A stretch of DNA of 9,424 nucleotides from Bacteroidota bacterium (lineage in GTDB: Bacteria; Bacteroidota; Bacteroidia; Cytophagales; Cyclobacteriaceae): contig JAPUIM010000393.1 of assembly GCA_027297025.1 (NCBI GenBank), forward strand, positions 1-9,424, read 5' to 3'. The notes below the pieces were generated by a model that did no database searches, was not told the origin of the DNA, and worked only from the letters and a program-made list of their open reading frames with translations. Shown in pieces: positions 1 through 5,374 of this stretch. How positions within the stretch are numbered: position 1 is the stretch's first letter; each line of letters opens with the position of its first letter. The position numbers and the translations under genes were made by a program.

Positions 1-206
1 TTCAAAAACTTCAAAACCGATATATTGGTCAAGGACTTGGCAGCATACTTGATCTTGAGGTCCAATCCTGAAAAAGCTGATTTCATTACCTCCAATTGCG
101 AAGCCATCTTCTCTGCATCATATACATAAAGAGGAGTGCCAAATTCTTTGCATACCTCTTTCAAGTCAAGGCCTTGAACACTATAGTGGTTATGTTCCAA
201 TTTCAT
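1..206 (-). CDS. lysA: Diaminopimelate decarboxylase, N-terminal fragment (gene runs off the window start)
   Basis: Only the first 68 codons are present. The reverse strand from the ATG at 206 reads MKLEHNHYSVQGLDLKEV, then FGTPLYVYD at about residues 22-30 and KYAAKSLTN at about 53-61. These are the N-terminal signatures of fold-III PLP-dependent decarboxylases of the LysA type, and K57 in the YAxK motif is the expected PLP-binding lysine. The family converts meso-diaminopimelate to lysine in the cytosol, the last step of lysine synthesis, and so competes with the cell wall for diaminopimelate. The gene is divergent from the histidine kinase. A TATATTTG box lies 19 bases upstream of the ATG on the same strand. 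There is no Shine-Dalgarno sequence. Other fold-III decarboxylases (ornithine/arginine, carboxynorspermidine) share this N-terminus in part, but FGTPLYVYD favours LysA. The catalytic C-terminal half is outside the window. Confidence 0.87.
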   Translation of the reverse strand, partial: MKLEHNHYSVQGLDLKEVCKEFGTPLYVYDAEKMASQLEVMKSAFSGLDLKIKYAAKSLTNISVLKFL

Positions 207-225
207 TTGATTGCAATTAAGTTGG

Positions 226-259
226 CAAATATAATAGAAGGGTGTGAAAAAAAGGCAAA
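226..259 (-). promoter_or_regulatory. Candidate lysA promoter of the Bacteroidota type
   Basis: On the minus strand, TATATTTG (plus-strand CAAATATA at 226-233) is an exact match to the Bacteroidota -7 consensus TAnnTTTG. A TTTG (plus-strand CAAA at 256-259) lies 22 bases further upstream and could be the -33 element. That gap is slightly longer than the usual 19-21. Transcription would start near 221, leaving a leader of about 15 bases before the lysA ATG. The pattern match is seen; promoter activity is inferred. Confidence 0.5.
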
Positions 260-358
260 ACGCCCAATGCATCTTACCTTTTGAAATCCGGAATTTATGA
301 ATCCAAAAACTATACTTTTAGTATTTTGCTGGTACGATTGACTTTAATTTTATATATG

Positions 359-384
359 GTTATGGACGGTTAAAATTTGTTAAA
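359..384 (+). promoter_or_regulatory. Candidate operator: GTTA repeats with 10-base phasing
   Basis: GTTATG begins at 359, GTTAAA at 369 and GTTAAA at 379, exactly one helical turn apart. A weaker TTTATA begins at 349. The array lies 26 bases upstream of the TATTTTTG box in front of a histidine kinase/OmpR-type regulator operon. OmpR/PhoB-family regulators typically bind head-to-tail direct repeats of about 10-11 base period, so autoregulation is plausible. The repeats are seen; the function is inferred. Confidence 0.35.
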
Positions 385-410
385 TCCTTACTGATTAAGG
401 CCTTATCATG

Positions 411-418
411 TATTTTTG
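411..418 (+). promoter_or_regulatory. Candidate -7 element for the two-component operon
   Basis: TATTTTTG matches TAnnTTTG exactly and ends six bases before the chosen ATG at 425. No TTTG occurs at the expected -33 distance; the nearest, at 376-379, is 31 bases upstream. If the box is used, the transcript would start at or next to the ATG and be nearly leaderless. The box is low in information for AT-rich DNA, so confidence is low. Confidence 0.28.
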
Positions 419-424
419 CTGATC

Positions 425-2029
425 ATGAATAATAGTAGGTTAAGGTTGATGATCATTCTAATGGCTTTTGCTTTGGTAGGATTGCTGGTCTTTCAATTCT
501 ATTGGATCAAAAACGCCATAACCGTAAGCGAAGATAGATTCAAACAGGACGTACATGAATCTCTTAATTTCGTGGCCAACAAATTGGAAAAAAAAGAGGC
601 CATAGATGTGGCATTTGACAACTTTAAGACCTCATTATCCTTCACTGGTTCTTTTACCAACCCCGATTCTATCCAGATGATCGAAAGTACTTTCCAGAAG
701 AAGACGGTGAACAAAAATCAAATAGGTAAGGATTCGATAATGTGGGAGGAAAATAGTGCGTTCAGCTTCAAGTTCGAAACCGAGGACGGCAGCAATAATC
801 CTCCTAAAGTTCTGCAAATTCAAAATAACCAGCTGAAAAGTAAACTCAAGTTTTTTGAAAGTGGTCAAGATTCACTCAATGACCTCCATTTGATTATTGA
901 ACAGAATGTCAAAAAAGTGGCCAAAAAATCGGAATTGGTAAACCTGGTTTTGTTTGAATTGCTCTCTGAGGAAAGAAACATTAAAAACCGAATTGATCCG
1001 AAAGAACTTGAAAAAATGCTTGCTGCGGAATTTCTAAACAAAGGGATTGATATTGACTTTGATTTCGGAGTTTGGGATGAGCAGAAGAGTCAGCTTGTTT
1101 TTCAAAATGCTCAAAATGCCGGTCCATTGCTCCAATCTGATTTAAGGGTTAACCTTTTTCACAACGACATCATAGGCACTAATAACTATTTAATGGTACA
1201 CTTCCCAGAGGAACAATCGTTTTTGATCAAAAAGGAATGGCTTACCCTCACTTCATCTATAATATTGCTGGCCATTATCATTTTTTGTTTTGGATATTCA
1301 CTCAGGACCATTCTCAAACAAAAAAAACTGTCAGAGGTCAAAAATGACTTTATCAACAACATGACCCATGAATTTAAAACTCCTATTTCCACTGTAGGCT
1401 TAGCTACCGAAGCATTACAGGATTCGGATTTCGATCAGGATCAAGAACAAAAATCACGGTACTTGGGTATCATTCGAGATGAAAATACCCGTTTGGGTTT
1501 ACAAGTGGAAAAGGTGCTGCAAGTAGCTGCTTTTGACCAGAAAGACTTCAAATTGAATTTAGATCAGGTGGATGTTCATCAGGTAATAGATAAAGTACTG
1601 CAAAATATCAACCTGCAGGTAGCTAAAAAGGGGGGTAAATTGACCACTTCCCTGGAAGCCAAAGACCGGGTCATCACTGCCGATGAATTACACCTGGGTA
1701 ACATGATTTATAACTTACTTGACAATGCCAATAAATACTCGCCGGAAAAACCTGATATTATCATCAAAACTGCCAACCAATCAAAGGGCATCATTATTGA
1801 TATTATTGATAAAGGTATAGGCATCTCCAAAGGGACATTAAACAAAATATTCGATAAATTTTACCGTGTACCCACCGGAAATATACATGATGTGAAAGGT
1901 TTTGGTCTGGGATTGGCCTATGTCAAAACTATGGTGGAAGCTCATGGAGGCAGTATTCAAGTACAAAGCGAAATTAGAAAGGGAAGCACTTTTAAAATAT
2001 TCTTACCCCATGAACCAAGAAAAAGTTAA
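425..2029 (+). CDS. Membrane sensor histidine kinase (two-component system)
   Basis: The 534-residue protein has a first membrane helix at about residues 8-28, a periplasmic sensor region at about 29-270 and a second helix at about 272-296. A HisKA dimerisation domain follows, with the phospho-accepting H315 in NNMTHEFKTPIS. The HATPase_c domain shows an N box (N430, D433, N434 in NLLDNANKYS), a G1 box DKGIGIS at 462-468, an F-box region IFDKFYR and a G2 box GFGLGL at 492-497. All residues needed for autokinase activity look intact. There is no obvious HAMP domain; the second helix runs almost directly into HisKA. The sensor region resembles no ligand-binding fold I recognise, so the signal is unknown. 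I chose ATG 425 over the in-frame TTG at 416 because the TTG lies inside the TATTTTTG box and ATG starts the usual basic-hydrophobic N-terminus. The last 20 bases overlap the response regulator, so translational coupling is likely. Architecture resembles Bacteroidota RprX-like kinases. Confidence 0.93.
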   Translation: MNNSRLRLMIILMAFALVGLLVFQFYWIKNAITVSEDRFKQDVHESLNFVANKLEKKEAIDVAFDNFKTSLSFTGSFTNPDSIQMIESTFQKKTVNKNQIGKDSIMWEENSAFSFKFETEDGSNNPPKVLQIQNNQLKSKLKFFESGQDSLNDLHLIIEQNVKKVAKKSELVNLVLFELLSEERNIKNRIDPKELEKMLAAEFLNKGIDIDFDFGVWDEQKSQLVFQNAQNAGPLLQSDLRVNLFHNDIIGTNNYLMVHFPEEQSFLIKKEWLTLTSSIILLAIIIFCFGYSLRTILKQKKLSEVKNDFINNMTHEFKTPISTVGLATEALQDSDFDQDQEQKSRYLGIIRDENTRLGLQVEKVLQVAAFDQKDFKLNLDQVDVHQVIDKVLQNINLQVAKKGGKLTTSLEAKDRVITADELHLGNMIYNLLDNANKYSPEKPDIIIKTANQSKGIIIDIIDKGIGISKGTLNKIFDKFYRVPTGNIHDVKGFGLGLAYVKTMVEAHGGSIQVQSEIRKGSTFKIFLPHEPRKS

Positions 2030-2711
2030 ACTTTTGATTGTTGAAGACGACCCTAACTTAGGACAGGTCCTCAAGGACTATCTGGAGGTAAAGGGCTACG
2101 ATCCGGTGCTTTGTGAAAATGGAGAGGAGGGCCTAAAGGTGTTTAGAAAACACCCCTTTGGGTTTTGCATCTTGGATATTATGTTGCCAAAAAAAGATGG
2201 ATTTTCTTTGGCTAAAGATATCCGTCATCTGGACGCTCACATACCTATTATATTCCTAACAGCGAAATCATTAAAACAAGATATTATTGAAGGTCTTAAA
2301 ATTGGAGCAGATGATTATATCACCAAACCCTTTAGCATGGAAGAATTGTTATTGAGGATTCAGGCCATCTTGAGAAGGACCTCAGAAAATGGCCTGCATG
2401 GTGGAACCCAAAATATTTATGAATTCGGTCATTGTTTTTTTGATTACAACCAGCAAATTTTAACTACCCCGGTTAAAAAATCAAAACTTACCTCAAAGGA
2501 ATCTGACCTGCTGAAACTATTGTGTCAGAGCATCAACCAAACCCTGGATAGATCAAAAGCTTTAAAACTTATCTGGGGGGACGACACCTATTTTAATGCT
2601 CGTAGCATGGATGTATACATCACCAAGTTACGCAAACTACTTAAACAAGATCCCCGAATTCAAATCCTTACCATTCATGGTCAAGGATTTAAACTGGTCA
2701 ATATTAACTAA
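2010..2711 (+). CDS. OmpR/PhoB-type response regulator
   Basis: The 233-residue protein is the partner of the overlapping kinase. The receiver domain (about residues 6-120) has the acidic pocket E12-D13-D14, phospho-acceptor D56 in LDIMLPKKDG, the switch T84 in FLTAK and the conserved K106 in ITKPF. The C-terminal winged helix (about 135-230) has the family features LTSKESDLLKLL, a recognition-helix region SMDVYITKLRKLL and the wing IHGQGFKLV. It should be a DNA-binding transcription factor activated by phosphorylation. An open frame extends upstream into the kinase gene, but the ATG at 2010 gives the standard start MNQEKVKLLIVEDD immediately before strand beta 1, so I reject the longer forms. 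Length is normal for the family. Target genes cannot be read from the sequence, though the GTTA repeats upstream of the kinase suggest autoregulation. It resembles Bacteroidota RprY-type regulators; I give no symbol because orthology is unproven. Confidence 0.94.
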   Translation: MNQEKVKLLIVEDDPNLGQVLKDYLEVKGYDPVLCENGEEGLKVFRKHPFGFCILDIMLPKKDGFSLAKDIRHLDAHIPIIFLTAKSLKQDIIEGLKIGADDYITKPFSMEELLLRIQAILRRTSENGLHGGTQNIYEFGHCFFDYNQQILTTPVKKSKLTSKESDLLKLLCQSINQTLDRSKALKLIWGDDTYFNARSMDVYITKLRKLLKQDPRIQILTIHGQGFKLVNIN

Positions 2712-2837
2712 ACAATTGTCATGTCAAACGGTCGAGCCAATTGATTTCACCCCACAATTGGGGAAAGCATTATGATTATTCATTTCGGGCACTTTCGCAA
2801 CTCTGTTTTTTATTATTTTATCTCCTATATTTAGCAA

Positions 2838-3566
2838 ATGATTCAGATTATTCCCTCTATATGGATCAGTCAGGGCAAAATTGTGCGTTTCCTTCAAGGA
2901 GATTTTAGTAAGGGAGAGGTATTTGATGACAGCCCAATGGATGTGGCCAAACAGTTTGAAGACCACGGTATCGAGGTATTACAACTGGTAGATATAGACG
3001 GGGCCCGCAGGGGTGCCCCAATTAATTATGGGGTCTTGGAAACATTGGCTGCCCATACAGATATGAAAATTGATTTTGCCGGAGGCATCAACACTGGAGG
3101 GGCCATCGGCAAGGCGTTTGAGTTGGGAGCTGACTACATTACTGCAGCCAGTGTAGCAGTAAACGATCCAGACATATTTGCCGACTGGTTGGTGACTTAT
3201 GGCAGAAACAAAATAACCCTGGGGGCTGATTCAATAAATGGAACAATCGCCATCAAGGGATGGCAAAAGACCACCGATGTTGACCTCTTCGAACATATCG
3301 ATTACTTCTACCAAAGAGGTCTCAAATATGTAAAAACTACCGATGTTGCTAAAGATGGTATCCTGGAAGGTCCAGCTTTTGACCTTTATCAACAAATACT
3401 GGACAGATTTCCAGATATTAGTTTACTGGCCAGTGGCGGTGTGAGATCAATTGAAGATATTGAACGATTGAATGATATGGGAGTGTTTGCAGTGATTTTT
3501 GGCAAAGCCTATTTCACTCAAAAAATAAAGCTGAAAGATCTGAAGAAATTCCTGGTATCCTCTTAA
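2838..3566 (+). CDS. HisA-like TIM-barrel protein lacking the first catalytic Asp
   Basis: The 242 residues are a full-length HisA/HisF-type (beta-alpha)8 barrel. Seen are the N-terminal IIPSIWISQGKIVRFLQGDF, VDIDGA at 51-56, the half-barrel phosphate loop AGGINTGG at 81-88 and LGADSINGTIAIKGWQ at 128-143. Further on are KTTDVAKDG at 166-174 and the second phosphate loop ASGGVRSIEDI at 198-208. HisA isomerises ProFAR to PRFAR in histidine synthesis. The catalytic acid (D131) and the conserved Thr (T168) are in place, but the Asp at the end of strand beta 1 (the general base in HisA, also conserved in HisF) is replaced by W9. The usual Arg of the first phosphate loop is N85. The gene is alone, with no other his gene within the window, so it is probably a paralogue of changed function rather than the pathway enzyme. 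I therefore give no hisA symbol. It lies 126 bases after the response regulator and converges on the small minus-strand gene. A near match to the -7 box (TATATTTA, 2826-2833) stands just before the ATG. Confidence 0.85.
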   Translation: MIQIIPSIWISQGKIVRFLQGDFSKGEVFDDSPMDVAKQFEDHGIEVLQLVDIDGARRGAPINYGVLETLAAHTDMKIDFAGGINTGGAIGKAFELGADYITAASVAVNDPDIFADWLVTYGRNKITLGADSINGTIAIKGWQKTTDVDLFEHIDYFYQRGLKYVKTTDVAKDGILEGPAFDLYQQILDRFPDISLLASGGVRSIEDIERLNDMGVFAVIFGKAYFTQKIKLKDLKKFLVSS

Positions 3567-3579
3567 AAATGGAAATCCT

Positions 3580-3897
3580 TTAATTGAACATTTCGTCAAT
3601 ATTGAATTTATAAAGGATATAATGGATAAAGTTGAATGAGATGCTGGAAATCGAATCGCTTTTGGAGGAAGGTTTTTCCTTAAACGCTTCATTTGATATT
3701 TTTCCTTTTTTGGATTCGCTTTCGGCCTTCGATGACGTGGTCAATTTTGTGCCACTAGAGGCTTCCTGATCAGGCGCTTTCAATTCTGAATTTAATCCCC
3801 GGTTTTTATTTCGATCTTGTGTGGTATTGGCTAAACCATCCTGGGAAGTTAGAACTAACCAAAAGAATATTAGAAGAAGTGAACAGCCAGTTTTCAA
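3580..3897 (-). CDS. Hypothetical small secreted protein, non-ATG start
   Basis: I do not recognise this protein. From a TTG at 3897 it reads as 105 residues. A basic start (MKTGC) is followed by a strongly hydrophobic segment at about 6-18 and a plausible signal-peptidase site after A23 (GLA/NTT). A hydrophilic Lys/Ser/Glu-rich stretch without obvious fold runs from about 24 to 80, and an aromatic tail at 87-105 (SFNFIHYILYKFNIDEMFN) ends the protein. No ATG lies in frame before the upstream stop. A second TTG at 3909 would add four residues. No Shine-Dalgarno sequence is seen. It ends 13 bases from the convergent HisA-like gene and is divergent from csaA. The signal peptide plus structured tail on an otherwise gene-free stretch argue for a real gene; the missing ATG and low-complexity middle argue for caution. 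A degraded gene or chance frame remains possible. Confidence 0.5.
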   Translation of the reverse strand: MKTGCSLLLIFFWLVLTSQDGLANTTQDRNKNRGLNSELKAPDQEASSGTKLTTSSKAESESKKGKISNEAFKEKPSSKSDSISSISFNFIHYILYKFNIDEMFN

Positions 3898-3939
3898 GAG
3901 TGCTTGCAAACTAATGGATCTAGTTTATAGCTTAAAAAC

Positions 3940-3988
3940 GATTAGGTTAACGAGATTAAATTACAAAGGTTTAGGAGATGATTAGGTT
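3940..3988. repeat. Direct repeat GATTAGGTT, two copies 40 bases apart
   Basis: GATTAGGTT occurs at 3940-3948 and again at 3980-3988, nine of nine identical and exactly 40 bases apart. A related GATTAAATT stands between them at 3954-3962. The pair lies in the AT-rich spacer between the divergent small secreted-protein gene and csaA. It could be a regulator-binding region serving either gene, or chance in AT-rich DNA. Only the repeat itself is seen. Confidence 0.4.
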
Positions 3989-4063
3989 TTAAAAGTGCTT
4001 TTTGATCCATTTATGATAAATCAATAAATAGTTAAATTTATTCAAAGGATAATTAAGAAATAT

Positions 4064-4402
4064 ATGAAAAACATAAACTGGAGCGACTTTGAGAAAGTAG
4101 AACTTCGTATGGGGACCATTACCCGGGTTGAAGAATTTCCTGAGGCTCGATACCCCGCTTTCAAGATTTGGGTGGACTTCGGTCCGGATATAGGAATAAA
4201 AAAATCCAGTGCCAGGATCACTTCATTGTACAAAATAAAGGACCTCATCAATAAACAGGTATTGGCGGTGATTAATTTCCCACCAAAACAAATAGGCCCT
4301 TTTCTCTCGGAATGTTTGATTACCGGATTTCCTGATGCCCAAGGGCAAGTGGTTCTGACCACTTGTGATAAACCGGTTCCCAATGGGGCAAAACTATTTT
4401 GA
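4064..4402 (+). CDS. csaA: CsaA-type tRNA-binding domain protein
   Basis: The 112-residue protein is a single EMAP-II/Trbp111-like OB-fold, full length for CsaA. Diagnostic stretches are DFEKVELRMGTI at about 8-19, EEFPEARYPAFKIWVDFGPDIG at about 23-44, KKSSARIT at about 46-53, VLAVINFPPKQIGPF at about 66-80 and the C-terminal PVPNGAKLF. The family forms homodimers that bind tRNA, and CsaA has also been described as a chaperone linked to protein export in Bacillus. The physiological role in Bacteroidota is not settled. The ATG at 4064 gives the standard N-terminus; no Shine-Dalgarno sequence is visible. An imperfect -7 box (TAAATTTA, 4033-4040) lies 23 bases upstream. Only one base separates its stop from the ATG of the acetyltransferase gene, so the two are probably co-translated. 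The open frame on the opposite strand here is not coding. Confidence 0.93.
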   Translation: MKNINWSDFEKVELRMGTITRVEEFPEARYPAFKIWVDFGPDIGIKKSSARITSLYKIKDLINKQVLAVINFPPKQIGPFLSECLITGFPDAQGQVVLTTCDKPVPNGAKLF

Positions 4403-4403
4403 T

Positions 4404-5273
4404 ATGGGCAACAATTTCGATTTGCACACCCTGGAAAATTATGGTAAATCACAACTTTTCAGGTGTTTTCAAAAATCTTTTTGCGACTATCCGGTGAGTT
4501 TCAATATGACCCAGGAACAGTTCAATCGAAAATTTATTAATCGACTGAACATTCGGTTAGACTTATCGGTAGGAGCCTTTGTAGGTAATCAGCTTACCGG
4601 ATTTATCTTCACCAGTATTGACCATTTTCGAGGACTGTTTACTGCATACAATGGCGGTACAGGTGTAATACCATCTTTCCGGGGTAAGGGACTGACTTAT
4701 AGCATGTATCAGTTTCTGATTCCACAATTGAAAGAGATCGGAGTAACAAAATGCCTTCTGGAAGTACTTCGACAAAATGAGTTTGCACAGAAAGCTTACC
4801 AACGAGTGGGTTTCACTACAACGGTCACCTTGAAATGCTTCAAAAGGAAAGAGGAGGATTCTATTCATCTCAAACCTGGAGAAGTTTTTCAAATATCCTG
4901 GATCCCACAGCCAGATTGGGCCCTTTATAAAACGTTTTCAAATTTTTCTCCTTGCTTCCTGGATACACCACAATTACTATCACATATCCTGGCCGAGCTA
5001 AAAATAATAGAGGCAAAAGATCAACAAGGTCGGACTGTTGGATACGCAATATACAGTCCAAATACCGGACGAATCTCCCAATTCGGGGTGCATAAAAAGT
5101 TCCGACGACTAGGGATTGGAAGTTCAATGTTCAAATTTATCACTAACCTTAGTCCCGCTCCAACCTATACGGTAATGAATATACCTTCCGGTGAGACGGC
5201 AATTATTAAATTTCTTAAAAAGTTGGGTTTTCAAAATGAAATTGATCAATACGAAATGATAATGAAGCTTTGA
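4404..5273 (+). CDS. Acetyltransferase with two GNAT domains
   Basis: The 289-residue protein has two GCN5-related N-acetyltransferase folds. The first (about residues 5-145) shows TAYNGGTGVIPSFRGKGLT, with the acetyl-CoA pyrophosphate loop RGKGLT at 93-98, and the C-terminal signature NEFAQKAYQRVGF at 125-137. The second (about 160-289) shows QFGVHKKFRRLGIG with loop RRLGIG at 234-239, and a closing IIKFLKKLGF. The first loop ends in Thr where the consensus R/Q-x-x-G-x-G/A has a small residue; the second fits fully, so both could bind acetyl-CoA but the first is slightly degenerate. The substrate is unknown: small molecules, protein N-termini and tRNA are all acetylated by such enzymes. I took ATG 4404, one base after the csaA stop, over in-frame ATGs at 4365 and 4383 that lie inside csaA. 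The tight csaA spacing suggests a shared transcript. Confidence 0.85.
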   Translation: MGNNFDLHTLENYGKSQLFRCFQKSFCDYPVSFNMTQEQFNRKFINRLNIRLDLSVGAFVGNQLTGFIFTSIDHFRGLFTAYNGGTGVIPSFRGKGLTYSMYQFLIPQLKEIGVTKCLLEVLRQNEFAQKAYQRVGFTTTVTLKCFKRKEEDSIHLKPGEVFQISWIPQPDWALYKTFSNFSPCFLDTPQLLSHILAELKIIEAKDQQGRTVGYAIYSPNTGRISQFGVHKKFRRLGIGSSMFKFITNLSPAPTYTVMNIPSGETAIIKFLKKLGFQNEIDQYEMIMKL

Positions 5274-5344
5274 TACGTTCATGGGTATAATTCTTTCCTG
5301 GTTTTCATATCATTATTTGGTATCATTTTCTGATATTTATTTCC

Positions 5345-5365
5345 AGGATCCGGGGATAGGGTCCT
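5345..5365 (+). promoter_or_regulatory. Stem-loop just upstream of the murF-alr start
   Basis: AGGATCC at 5345-5351 pairs with GGGTCCT at 5359-5365 (seven pairs, one G-U) around the seven-base loop GGGGATA. It ends nine bases before the ATG at 5375. There is no following T-run, so it does not look like an intrinsic terminator. It would sit in the leader and could hinder or tune ribosome access. The pairing is seen; any role is inferred, and a stem this short may be chance. Confidence 0.3.
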
Positions 5366-5374
5366 TCAATTGAA

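Noticed and set aside
96..284. A 62-codon plus-strand open frame at the window start
   Set aside because: It is antisense to the lysA N-terminus, which has clear family motifs, and runs through the lysA promoter region.
1902..2009. Upstream extension of the response regulator frame into the kinase gene
   Set aside because: The extra residues are an out-of-frame reading of the kinase ATP-binding domain; ATG 2010 gives the normal receiver-domain start.
2750..2763. CCCCA-CAAT-TGGGG hairpin as a terminator for the two-component operon
   Set aside because: The stem is only five pairs and is followed by AAAGCATTATG, not a T-run.
2838..3566. Annotating the HisA-like gene as the histidine-pathway hisA
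   Set aside because: The beta-1 catalytic Asp is Trp and no other his gene is nearby, so the pathway assignment is not supported by this window.
4365..4403. Earlier ATG starts for the tandem-GNAT protein at 4365 and 4383
   Set aside because: They lie within the end of csaA and add residues without GNAT similarity; ATG 4404 directly after the csaA stop is more economical.
4042..4452. A 136-codon open frame on the minus strand opposite csaA
   Set aside because: The plus strand here is an unmistakable full-length CsaA. The antisense product has no recognisable features and spans the csaA-acetyltransferase junction.
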